64,000 nt of DNA from Gordonia sp. KTR9 (GTDB lineage: Bacteria; Actinomycetota; Actinomycetes; Mycobacteriales; Mycobacteriaceae). Numbering within the stretch: the stretch's first letter is position 1; each line of letters opens with the position of its first letter. A program made the position numbers and the translations under genes. The DNA is taken from assembly GCF_000143885.2 (NCBI RefSeq), contig NC_018581.1:4836001-4900000 (forward strand), written 5' to 3'. Below the pieces are notes generated by a model, which saw only the letters and a program-made list of their open reading frames with translations, had not been told where the DNA came from and ran no database searches. Below are positions 7,738-15,273 of the stretch, piece by piece.

Positions 7738-9246
7738 ATGTCCAGTCCTCTGGGAATCACCCCCGACGAAACCCTGCGCAAGGGACTGCAGAGTCGTCAC
7801 ATCAGCATGCTCGCGCTCGGCGGCGCCATAGGCACCGGCTTGTTCGTCGCCTCCGGCGCCACCATCTCCGACGCGGGCCCGGGTGGCGCCATCGTGGCGT
7901 ATCTGCTGATGGGCTGCATGGTCTTCTTCCTCATGCAGAGCCTCGGCGAGATGTCGGCATACATCCCGTGCAGCAACCCGTTCGAGGAATACGGCAAACG
8001 CTTCGTGAGCAAGTCCTTCGGTTTCGCGGCGGGGTGGAACTACTGGCTCAACTGGTCGGTCACCCTGGCCGCCGAGTTGGTGGCCGCCGGGCTGATCATG
8101 AAGTACTGGGCACCCGACGTGCCGTCGTGGATCTGGTCGGTCGTGTTCTTGGCGGGTCTACTCGCGCTGAACCTGTTCGCGGTCAAGGCGTTCGGCGAGG
8201 CCGAGTTCTGGTTCGCGACGATCAAGGTGATCGCGGTGGTCGTCTTTCTCATCGTCGGCGTTCTGTTGATTCTCGGTGTCGTCGGCGACGGCCCGTCGCC
8301 GGGATTCAGCAACTGGACGATCGACGACGCTCCGTTCGTGGACTTCCCGCTCGGCATGCTGTCGGTCTTCCTCATCGCCGGCTTCGCATTTCAGGGCACC
8401 GAGATGATCGCGGTCGCCGCCGGCGAGGCGGTCGAACCGAAGACCGCGATTCCACGCGCCGTGCGCACCGTTTTCGTGCGCATCCTGTTGTTCTACATCG
8501 GCACCCTGACCATCATCGCGTTCCTGATCCCATACACCGATCCCAATCTGCTGAATGCATCCGAGGAGAACATCGCCATCGCCCCGTTCACCCTCGTGTT
8601 CTCCGAGGCGGGGATCGCGGTGGCGGCATCGATCATGAACGCCGTGATCCTGATCGCGATTCTGTCGGCGGGCAACGCAAGCCTGTTCGCGGCAACCCGC
8701 GCGTTGTACGGCCTGTCGGTTCAGGGCAACGCGCCGCGTGTGTTCGCCTGGGTCACGCGATCAGGTGTGCCACTCCTCGCCGTGGCCGCGACGACGGCCA
8801 TCGGTGCCCTCTGCTTCCTGGCGAGTCGGGTGGGCGACGGTCGCGCCTACGTCTGGCTTGTCACCGCCTCATCGGTGGCCGGCTTCATCACCTGGATGGG
8901 TATCGCCTGGGCTCACTATCGGTTCCGCCGGGCGTGGCACGCGCAAGGTCTGGACCTCGGCATACTCCCGTACAAGGCGTGGCTCTACCCGGCCGGCCCG
9001 ATCATCGCGTTGCTCATGTGTGTTGCAGTGATCGCCGGGCAGAATCTCCCGGCGATCCGCGACGGATCCGCAGGGAATCTCGAACTGTGGCTCACCGCCT
9101 ACGGCGCACTGTTCGTGTTCCTCGCTCTGTGGTGGGGCCACAAGGTGATCACACGCAGTCCGACCGTGGACCTGCTCACCGCCGATCTGTCACCCGCATC
9201 GGCCGCGTCGGCGCATCGCGACCCGGATCCGGACCTCGTCGGCTGA
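7738..9246 (+). CDS. Amino-acid permease, APC superfamily (LysP/GabP type)
   Basis: 502 residues with about 12 TM helices. The N-terminus reads LQSRHISMLALGGAIGTGLF, the signature of the AAT family of proton-coupled amino-acid permeases, and the helix 3 region WNYWLNWSVTLAAELVAAG resembles the lysine-permease branch. The start ATG at 7738 has TAGACT 6 nt upstream, so the mRNA is probably leaderless. It is monocistronic between a glycosidase and a convergent SRPBCC gene. Substrate specificity is a guess. Confidence 0.9.
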   Translation: MSSPLGITPDETLRKGLQSRHISMLALGGAIGTGLFVASGATISDAGPGGAIVAYLLMGCMVFFLMQSLGEMSAYIPCSNPFEEYGKRFVSKSFGFAAGWNYWLNWSVTLAAELVAAGLIMKYWAPDVPSWIWSVVFLAGLLALNLFAVKAFGEAEFWFATIKVIAVVVFLIVGVLLILGVVGDGPSPGFSNWTIDDAPFVDFPLGMLSVFLIAGFAFQGTEMIAVAAGEAVEPKTAIPRAVRTVFVRILLFYIGTLTIIAFLIPYTDPNLLNASEENIAIAPFTLVFSEAGIAVAASIMNAVILIAILSAGNASLFAATRALYGLSVQGNAPRVFAWVTRSGVPLLAVAATTAIGALCFLASRVGDGRAYVWLVTASSVAGFITWMGIAWAHYRFRRAWHAQGLDLGILPYKAWLYPAGPIIALLMCVAVIAGQNLPAIRDGSAGNLELWLTAYGALFVFLALWWGHKVITRSPTVDLLTADLSPASAASAHRDPDPDLVG

Positions 9247-9311
9247 CCGAGTCGTCGGGCGATCGCCGAGTAGGGCACCGGGTCTCGAACTCTGTGTGCT
9301 GACGTCGCCGA

Positions 9312-9782
9312 TCAGCCGACGAGCTCGGCGATGTGGTTCAACGAGTTACGCAGATGGTCGTCGGCAAACGGCGGGAACTGGATGTACTCGCGGATGTGGG
9401 TGGGTACGGCCGACCAGTCGTAGGTCAAGGTGAGCTCGGTGGACGACTCCCCCACGGGCACCAGATCGTACCGCCATGTCCAGCCGCCGAACTCGAGCTC
9501 CCCCGAATCGTTGCGCTGCCCTGGTTGCCACGCTATCGCCGACAGCGGTTCGATCACCTCGACCCGGTTCTCCATCAGGTAGTCACCGTCCGGATGGTTC
9601 GGGTGGTACATGTTCATCCGGAAGACCTGACCCACCTCCCGCAGTGGTGTCGTGTCGACTGCGTCCCGAACCCAGCCGGTGCCGTCGATGGCCTGGTGGG
9701 TGCGGGGGTCAGCGAGCGCCGCGAACACCTCGTCGGGCGTGGCGGAGATCGTGAGGCTGACGGCGACGTTGTCGTGAGTCAT
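9312..9782 (-). CDS. SRPBCC-family (polyketide cyclase/START-like) protein
   Basis: 156 residues. The fold signature is clear: VSLTISATPDEVFAALADPRTH at the N-terminus, RMNMYHPNHPDGDYLMENRV in the central sheet, and the LTLTYDWS strand before the C-terminal helix DDHLRNSLNHIAELV. These proteins bind hydrophobic ligands in a helix-grip cavity; the ligand is unknown. It is convergent with the permease and divergent from the F420-type gene at 9953. Confidence 0.85.
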   Translation of the reverse strand: MTHDNVAVSLTISATPDEVFAALADPRTHQAIDGTGWVRDAVDTTPLREVGQVFRMNMYHPNHPDGDYLMENRVEVIEPLSAIAWQPGQRNDSGELEFGGWTWRYDLVPVGESSTELTLTYDWSAVPTHIREYIQFPPFADDHLRNSLNHIAELVG

Positions 9783-9952
9783 GCTGCAGACCCTTTCTGG
9801 TCGGGTTTCCCCGGAACGGGGGTGGACACAGAGGTGGACCCGAACCGGTGCCCGTGCTCATCGGTCACCTCGAGCCTCATCTCCCGGCAGGCGCGGCGTT
9901 CCGACTCTTCCGGCGCCCAGTTCGGCACGTGGGCGCATGTCATCCTCGTGAG

Positions 9953-10369
9953 ATGGACCTGCGCCTGACTCGCGAACGTTTCGCCGCCGCCCGGTCGGTC
10001 AAGCTCGCCACCGTGTCACCCGGCAACAAACCGCACCTGGTCCCCGTCGTATTCGCAATCGATGACGACGTCATCTACACGTGCGTGGATCACAAGCCCA
10101 AACGAACCACCGCACTACGTCGTCTCGCCAACATCGCGGACAATCCCGCGGTGTCGCTCTTGGCTGACCTGTACTCCGACAGCTGGGATGAACTCTGGTG
10201 GGTGCGGGTCGACGGCCGGGCACACGTCGTCGACGCCGGTGAACCCGTCGGCATGCACGGCATCGACGTGCTGGCCGCGAAGTACCCGCAGTATCGACTC
10301 CGACGGCCCGATGGACCGGTGATCGTCGTGGAGTCTCTGACGTGGCACGGTTGGTCGGCCACCTCATAG
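9953..10369 (+). CDS. PPOX-class F420-dependent enzyme (Rv0121 type)
   Basis: 138 residues with the split-barrel flavin/deazaflavin fold: ARSVKLATVSPGNKPHLVPVVFAIDDDVIYT, then the KPKRTTALRRLANIADNPAVSLL segment and DELWWVRVDGRAHVV. It matches the small F420-binding family represented by Rv0121 in mycobacteria. The start at MDLRLTRERF is chosen over a 35-codon upstream extension with no family support. Physiological substrate unknown. It is followed by another dinucleotide-binding redox protein. Confidence 0.82.
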   Translation: MDLRLTRERFAAARSVKLATVSPGNKPHLVPVVFAIDDDVIYTCVDHKPKRTTALRRLANIADNPAVSLLADLYSDSWDELWWVRVDGRAHVVDAGEPVGMHGIDVLAAKYPQYRLRRPDGPVIVVESLTWHGWSATS

Positions 10370-10538
10370 GCACGCACATCGATGTCTGGGTCCAGCAGCA
10401 GCCGAGCACGGCGCGCCGGTCCCACGCACCCGACCGAGTCGCTCGTCACCCTCCGTCCCGCCCGGGAATGACGCGGCACACGCCCTCGTTGCGCGAATGG
10501 TCATCGACATCGTCCAACAAGAGGCAAGAGGTGCGGTT

Positions 10539-11198
10539 GTGAAGATCGGAATCATCGGTGCGGGATTCATCGGCGGGACGCTCACGCGTCGTCTGACGTC
10601 GCTCGGGCATGAGGTGCAGGTGGCGAACTCGCGCGACCCGGAGACCCTGGCCGAGCTGGCCTCCGAGACCGGGGCCACGGCGGTGTGGGCGGCCGACGCC
10701 GCTGCGGACGCGGACCTGGTGATCGTCAGCATCCCGCAGAAGAACACCCCCGATCTCGCGCCGGGCATCCTCGACTCCCGCAAGGCCGGCGCGCCGGTCA
10801 TCGAGACGAACAACTACTACCCGCAGCAGCGCGACGGGAAGATCGAGGCGATCGAGAACGGCACGCCCGAGAGCGTCTGGGTGTCGGAACTGCTCGGCGT
10901 GCCGGTGTACAAGGTGTTCAACGGCATCTTCTGGAAGCACCTGCTGAACAAGGGCGTACCCGCGGGCACCGAGGGACGCATCGCGCTGCCGATCGCCGGC
11001 GACGACGCGGCCGGCAAGGAGATCGTGTCCCGGGTCGTCGACGAGCTCGGATTCGATCCGGTCGACGCCGGCCCGCTCGCCGAGTCGTGGCGTCAGCAGC
11101 CGGGTACCCCGGTGTACGGCAAAGACTTCGGCGTCGAGGACACCCTCAAGGCACTCGCCGAGGCATCACCGGAACGCACCGCGGAATGGCGCGCCTGA
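10539..11198 (+). CDS. NADPH-dependent F420 reductase-like oxidoreductase
   Basis: 219 residues beginning with the Rossmann motif KIGIIGAGFIGGTLTRRL, followed by VANSRDPETL, which has the Ser/Arg pair expected for NADP binding. The fold family (F420:NADP oxidoreductase/ProC-like) includes F420 reductases and many predicted dinucleotide-binding enzymes; the exact role is not clear. The start is GTG at 10539 with AGAGG about 10 nt upstream; a 14-codon upstream extension is unsupported. Confidence 0.75.
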   Translation: MKIGIIGAGFIGGTLTRRLTSLGHEVQVANSRDPETLAELASETGATAVWAADAAADADLVIVSIPQKNTPDLAPGILDSRKAGAPVIETNNYYPQQRDGKIEAIENGTPESVWVSELLGVPVYKVFNGIFWKHLLNKGVPAGTEGRIALPIAGDDAAGKEIVSRVVDELGFDPVDAGPLAESWRQQPGTPVYGKDFGVEDTLKALAEASPERTAEWRA

Positions 11199-11235
11199 CA
11201 GGGGCTCTCAGGGGGCGGCACGCCACTGCGTGAGG

Positions 11236-11997
11236 TCACCGACGCTTCGGACGTCCGGGCCCTCGACGCGCACTCTTGCCGGGGATCTTCCCGGCAGCCT
11301 CGCGTGCCGCCCTCTTCGCCGCTGCCTTCTCCCGGGCCGATCGCTTGGGCACCTCGTCGGTGCGTCCACGTGACGACGTCGCCTTGCGGCCGCGCACGAT
11401 CCCGACGAACTCGTCCGCCGATTCCGTTGTCGGAGCGGGCCACAGGAGTCCGACGGCCGAAGTCGGGGCATCGGTCACCGGGCGGTAGACGAGATCCTTG
11501 CGATGATGCAGACGCGCCAGCGACTGCGGCACGAGCAACACGCCGACGCCGGCCGCGACGAGTTCGATTGCGTCACCGGTGGTCTCGGGCCGGTGCTCCA
11601 CCGCCGCGCCAGGGGGTTCCGGCACCGTCAACGGCTCGTCCAGCGGCCACAGGAACTGTTCGTCGGCGAGATCGGCCAGCGTCATCTCCTCACCCGCGGT
11701 CAGGACGTGGTCCTTCGGCACGACGACGACGGTGCTCTCCTCGTACAGTTCGATGGTGTGATGCTGCCGCGCATCGCCGTACCGGAGCGCCTCGGGCAGC
11801 CGCGTGAGCGCCATGTGCACGCGCCCCTCCCCGACCGCGTCGGCACAGTCCGCGACGTCGAGTGCGATGAGTTCCAGCGGGACATCGGGCCGTCGCTCCG
11901 CCCAGATCCGGACCCACTTGCTCGGCGTGACCCCCGGGACGTACGCCAGCCGGAAGACCGGGGCCTCGCCGGCTGTGTGAACGTCGGGTGTGGTCAC
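11236..11997 (-). CDS. LysR-type effector domain protein without HTH
   Basis: 253 residues. The body is a LysR substrate-binding domain (FRLAYVPGVTPSKW, IELYEESTVVVVPKDH, then TGDAIELVAAGVGVLLVPQS), but the N-terminal winged HTH is absent and no DNA-binding frame exists upstream. Instead it ends in a Lys/Arg/Ala-rich tail of about 50 residues (KRSAREKAAAKRAAREAAGK ... GRPKRR) that could bind nucleic acid. The GTG at 11997 has TAGCCT 6 nt upstream. It faces a DUF5997 gene whose start lies only 32 bp away. Confidence 0.75.
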   Translation of the reverse strand: MTTPDVHTAGEAPVFRLAYVPGVTPSKWVRIWAERRPDVPLELIALDVADCADAVGEGRVHMALTRLPEALRYGDARQHHTIELYEESTVVVVPKDHVLTAGEEMTLADLADEQFLWPLDEPLTVPEPPGAAVEHRPETTGDAIELVAAGVGVLLVPQSLARLHHRKDLVYRPVTDAPTSAVGLLWPAPTTESADEFVGIVRGRKATSSRGRTDEVPKRSAREKAAAKRAAREAAGKIPGKSARRGPGRPKRR

Positions 11998-12003
11998 GCA
12001 CAA

Positions 12004-12023
12004 AGGCTACCGCCCGATACCCT
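12004..12023. promoter_or_regulatory. Back-to-back leaderless -10 boxes
   Basis: On the minus strand TAGCCT (12009-12004) lies 6 nt before the GTG at 11997. On the plus strand TACCCT (12018-12023) lies 6 nt before the ATG at 12030. The two boxes are 8 bp apart, so two polymerases could not occupy both promoters at once. Confidence 0.6.
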
Positions 12024-12029
12024 CGACGA

Positions 12030-12434
12030 ATGAGCTCGCAGTCGATGAAGCCGGCCACCGCCGCCAAGAAGCTGGACGTGTACCTGCCGGCCACTCCTGC
12101 GGAGTTCCAGCAGGGCCCGATCACCAGGGCCGAACTCGCCGCCCTCCAGGCCGACCCGCCGGAGTGGCTTCGCACGCTGCGTGCCGAGGGCCCCCATCCG
12201 AAGAACCTGGTCGCCGCCAGACTCGGGATCTCCAATTCGGGCCTGGTCCGTGGCGGCATCACCGAGGCACTCACGACGGCCCAGATCGACGAGCTCCTCA
12301 GCGAGATGCCGGACTGGCTTGCCGCCGAACGCGCCACCCAGATCGAGGTCCGTCGCGAGGAACGGCGCGTCAAGTCACTCCACGCCGACAAGCGACGCGC
12401 CCGCGACGAGGGTGACACGGACCCGGAGGCCTAG
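12030..12434 (+). CDS. DUF5997-family protein
   Basis: 134 residues, mostly helical and charged. It starts MSSQSMKPATAAKKLDVYLP and contains ITRAELAALQADPPEWLRTL and GPHPKNLVAARLGISNSGL, which looks like a small helix-turn-helix-like segment, and ends in an Arg/Glu/Asp-rich tail. I recognise the family as DUF5997, whose function is unknown. The start is supported by a -10 box 6 nt upstream. Its divergent partner is the HTH-less LysR domain protein. Confidence 0.78.
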   Translation: MSSQSMKPATAAKKLDVYLPATPAEFQQGPITRAELAALQADPPEWLRTLRAEGPHPKNLVAARLGISNSGLVRGGITEALTTAQIDELLSEMPDWLAAERATQIEVRREERRVKSLHADKRRARDEGDTDPEA

Positions 12435-12491
12435 CTCGACGCGGGCAGATGCGCAGCAGCGCAACCATTCCCGCCGACAACCGACCATGCG

Positions 12492-13100
12492 TCACTGCGA
12501 CATCTCTCCGGACTCGACCGCCAACCCCGTCAGGTAGTCGCCGAGTACGCGCCTGACCCGAGCCGGCGAATCGGTGTCGGCGAGGAGCAGGTGCATCGCC
12601 AGGCCGTCGACGAGGGCATGCAACGCGATCGCCTGAGAGTCGAGATCGCGGCCCGAGCCGATCAGCCCGTGCTCGTCGAGGACACTCAGCACCGTCCGGC
12701 ACAGCGAGCGCAGGCCGTCGTGGGCTTCGCGCGCAGCCGTCGCGAGTCCGGGATGCGCCACCGACTCGGAGATCATGGCCATGTTGACGTGCATCTCGAC
12801 GCGCCGCTCGTCGTCGAGCGGTAGGGCCTCCGACAAGACGGCCACGGCCCAACGCAGCGGATTGCGAATCCGCTCGTGCCGGCGCAGACGAAGCTCGACC
12901 CGCTCGTAGATCAGTCGCATCGAGAATTCGAGCAGCTCTTCCTTGTCTGCGAAGACGTGGCGTAGCGAACCCACCGAGATGTCGGCCTCCGCCGCCACCT
13001 CGCGGACCGAGATCCCAGACGCCCCTTCGCGCAACACGATCCGCCACAGGGCCTCGGCTATCTCAGCGCGTCGCTCGTCTCGGTCGATCAACTTGGGCAT
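12492..13100 (-). CDS. TetR-family transcriptional regulator
   Basis: 202 residues from ATG at 13100 (MPKLIDRDERRAEIAEALWR). The HTH is ISVREVAAEADISVGSLRHVF (about residues 28-50), and the C-terminal domain resembles the BetI-like group. The longer upstream reading frame overlaps the promoter and is rejected. The -10 box TACCAT lies 6 nt upstream of the start and is overlapped by an inverted repeat, so autoregulation is likely. It is divergent from the DUF418 gene. Confidence 0.9.
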   Translation of the reverse strand: MPKLIDRDERRAEIAEALWRIVLREGASGISVREVAAEADISVGSLRHVFADKEELLEFSMRLIYERVELRLRRHERIRNPLRWAVAVLSEALPLDDERRVEMHVNMAMISESVAHPGLATAAREAHDGLRSLCRTVLSVLDEHGLIGSGRDLDSQAIALHALVDGLAMHLLLADTDSPARVRRVLGDYLTGLAVESGEMSQ

Positions 13101-13106
13101 TGACTC

Positions 13107-13161
13107 ATGGTAGTACACCCGTGCTACGTTGACCCCGTGTTTTGATAGCACGACTGTGCCA
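13107..13161. promoter_or_regulatory. Promoter and two TetR-type operators
   Basis: Two sites share the pattern TAGYAC-N4-GTGCYA: TAGTACACCCGTGCTA (13111-13126) and TAGCACGACTGTGCCA (13146-13161), 35 bp apart. The first overlaps the minus-strand -10 box (13107-13112) of the TetR gene; the second lies 18 bp before the DUF418 start. Binding is inferred from position and symmetry. Confidence 0.65.
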
Positions 13162-13179
13162 GCAAAGGACGGAGACACG

Positions 13180-14355
13180 ATGACAACCCGACACGCGGCA
13201 CTCGACGTCCTGCGCGGTATCGCGATCTTGGGCACCCTCGCCACCAACATCTGGATCTTCACCAACCCGGACGGGCTCATCGGCTACATCCAGGGCACAC
13301 ACCACGCCACCGGCTCCTGGGCGGTGGCCGAAGACCTCCTGCAGCAGCTCGCCCAGGGCAAGTTCCTGGGGCTGCTCACGATCATGTTCGGAATCGGACT
13401 CGCCATCCAGCAGCGATCGGCCGTTCGACGAGGCCACCGCTGGCCCGGTCGGTACTTCTGGCGCGCCGCGTTGCTGTTCGTCGACGGCGTGATCAACTAC
13501 TTCCTCTTCACCGAGTTCGACGTCCTCATGGGTTACGCGGTCACCGGGCTCGTCGTCGCCTACCTCCTGTCGATGCGACTTCGACGCCAGTACGTCGCCA
13601 TCGCAGTCGCGGCGTCGACGCACGTGATGTTGCTGGGCCTGGTGACCTGGGCTCTCCTCGCCGCCCCGGCACCGGCCGGCTCCGGTGGCGAACTGTCCCC
13701 CAATCCCTACGCGGACGGCAGTTTCATCGATCTCGTCGCGTTCCGCGCCGAGAACCTGCTGATGTTCCGCGCCGAGGTCATCTTCATCCTGCCGATGTCG
13801 ATCACGCTGTTCCTCGTCGGCGCCGCGCTTCTGCGTGCCGGAGTTCTCGAAGCGCGCGGAGCCAGGTTGCGCCGCCGCCTGATGGTCGCCGGACTGGCAG
13901 TGGCACTTCCCCTCGATCTCGCCATCGGGCTGGCCGGCGGGGACGCCGGACTCGTCGTGGGGCGATACTGCCTGGCGCCAGTGGTCGCACTCGGTCTGCT
14001 CGCCTGGGTCGCCGGCTACTATGCCGACGGCCACACTCCCGGGCGATGCGGTCGCGCCCTGACGCCGATCGGACGAATGGCGTTGTCCTGCTACCTGCTT
14101 CAGAACGCCATCGCCGGCGCGGTCTGCTACGGCTGGGGCGCTGGACTCGCTCGGCATCTCGACGGCACGACGCTGGTGCCCGCCACGGTGGCACTCTACT
14201 TCGCCATCACCGCAGTGCTCATGCTGTTCTCCCGCGTCTGGCTCAGCCGCTTCGAACGCGGACCCCTCGAGTGGTTGTGGCACCGGAGTTACGACCGCAT
14301 CACCGCCTCCGCCGATCGGCGGAGGCCGCCGGTACGCGTGGGCGCACCGCGGTGA
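13180..14355 (+). CDS. DUF418-family membrane protein
   Basis: 391 residues with about 9-10 TM helices. It opens TTRHAALDVLRGIAILGTL, the acyltransferase-3-like LDxxRGxAxLGI signature shared by DUF418 (YeiB-type) proteins, and the C-terminal DUF418 region contains FTPIGRMALS-like TPIGRMALSCYLLQN. The start has GGAG about 9 nt upstream. It is likely controlled by the divergent TetR gene. Probable role in moving or modifying an envelope molecule; the substrate is unknown. Confidence 0.85.
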   Translation: MTTRHAALDVLRGIAILGTLATNIWIFTNPDGLIGYIQGTHHATGSWAVAEDLLQQLAQGKFLGLLTIMFGIGLAIQQRSAVRRGHRWPGRYFWRAALLFVDGVINYFLFTEFDVLMGYAVTGLVVAYLLSMRLRRQYVAIAVAASTHVMLLGLVTWALLAAPAPAGSGGELSPNPYADGSFIDLVAFRAENLLMFRAEVIFILPMSITLFLVGAALLRAGVLEARGARLRRRLMVAGLAVALPLDLAIGLAGGDAGLVVGRYCLAPVVALGLLAWVAGYYADGHTPGRCGRALTPIGRMALSCYLLQNAIAGAVCYGWGAGLARHLDGTTLVPATVALYFAITAVLMLFSRVWLSRFERGPLEWLWHRSYDRITASADRRRPPVRVGAPR

Positions 14356-14453
14356 CGGCCACGCGGCCGCAGCTCAGAGCGAGGTCCGGCGTGGGTTAGG
14401 CAACCCCGGGCCGGGGTACCCGACACCACCATCATCGAGGAAAAGAGTGAGCC

Positions 14454-15005
14454 GTGGACACCGCCATCTGGATCATCATCGCCGTCGTCGTCGTGATCGT
14501 CGTCCTTGCGCTCGTGCTGTTGCTGCTGCGCCAGCGAAAGGCGCGCCGACGTGTACAAGCCGAGGAGATCCGGCAGAACGCCGCCCAGCAGGTCTCGTCG
14601 GTCCGCCATCGTGAGGCCGTCGCCGAGGAGGCGGACGCCCGTGCACGCCAGGCCAAGGCCGAGGCGGATGCGAAGGCGGCGGAGGCCAAGCGCCTCCAGG
14701 AGCAGGCACGACACCACCAGGGACATGCCGCGGAGTCACGGCAAGAGGTCGAGAGTGAGTTCGCTCGCGCGGATCGGCTGGACCCCGACGTGCGACGGAA
14801 CGCAGAGGGACGAAACACAGACGGACGGAACGCAGACGGACGTAATGCAGACGGGCGGACCGCGGACGGACAGGACTCCGACGATTGGGGCAACGCGGCC
14901 GGCGCCGGCCAGCAGTCCGGTCGGCATTCGAACAATCCGATCGATCCGCGCCACCGCCCCGACGTCGATCCCCGTGGAGACCAGGCGCCGCCGAACGCGC
15001 GCTGA
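14454..15005 (+). CDS. Single-TM protein with charged coiled tail and NADGR repeats
   Basis: 183 residues from GTG at 14454. One N-terminal TM helix (IWIIIAVVVVIVVLALVLLL, residues 5-24) is followed by a basic stop-transfer patch and a long Ala/Glu/Lys/Arg helix, then five 5-residue repeats of the RNADG type encoded by 15-bp units at 14796-14870, and a hydrophilic end. The layout resembles small actinobacterial membrane-anchored proteins of unknown function. No catalytic motif is visible. Confidence 0.72.
   Translation: MDTAIWIIIAVVVVIVVLALVLLLLRQRKARRRVQAEEIRQNAAQQVSSVRHREAVAEEADARARQAKAEADAKAAEAKRLQEQARHHQGHAAESRQEVESEFARADRLDPDVRRNAEGRNTDGRNADGRNADGRTADGQDSDDWGNAAGAGQQSGRHSNNPIDPRHRPDVDPRGDQAPPNAR
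14796..14870 (+). repeat. Five 15-bp in-frame tandem units
   Basis: Encodes RNAEG, RNTDG, RNADG, RNADG and RTADG in succession. The unit is of the form CGGAACGCAGACGGA with single-base changes. It looks like recent slippage growth of a disordered segment. Confidence 0.75.
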
Positions 15006-15009
15006 CGAG

Positions 15010-15055
15010 ACCCTTCGAGACGGCCCTCCGCACGCTCCGGGCCTCCTCAGGGAGC
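15010..15055 (+). repeat. Dispersed intergenic repeat, copy 1
   Basis: Begins ACCCTTCGAGAC and ends CCTCAGGGAGC. The same two end motifs, inverted, bound 42851-42934. The 268-bp stretch 15006-15273 otherwise holds only the inverted repeat at 15165-15217 and the exporter's ribosome site. Confidence 0.5.
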
Positions 15056-15164
15056 GATGAGGAGCCAACGCGCGCTGAGGGACCCCTCCGGCGGCGCGTC
15101 GCGGCCCCGAACCCCCGCGAGTGGCGATCTGCCCCACATCGACGCGCGAGGTGTGACAGAGCAC

Positions 15165-15217
15165 ATCGACAAAAGTGGTACTCAGTGCCGAGTGTGAGTG
15201 GCTATCATTTTGTCGAT
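15165..15217. promoter_or_regulatory. Concentric inverted repeats upstream of MmpL gene
   Basis: Outer arms ATCGACAAAA (15165-15174) and TTTTGTCGAT (15208-15217) are perfect. Inside lies ACTCAGTGCCGAGT (15180-15193), a gapped palindrome with ACTC/GAGT ends. The position, 57 bp before the exporter start, suits a binding site for the TetR protein encoded just downstream of the exporter. Confidence 0.55.
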
Positions 15218-15273
15218 CACCTGCCGCGCCCGTCGGGGGCCGGTCCCGCGAAGCACCGGAGGGTTTCCACGTC

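Noticed and set aside
12492..13280. 262-residue version of the TetR regulator
   Set aside because: Its first 60 codons run through the operator and into the divergent DUF418 gene; a leaderless start at 13100 fits better.
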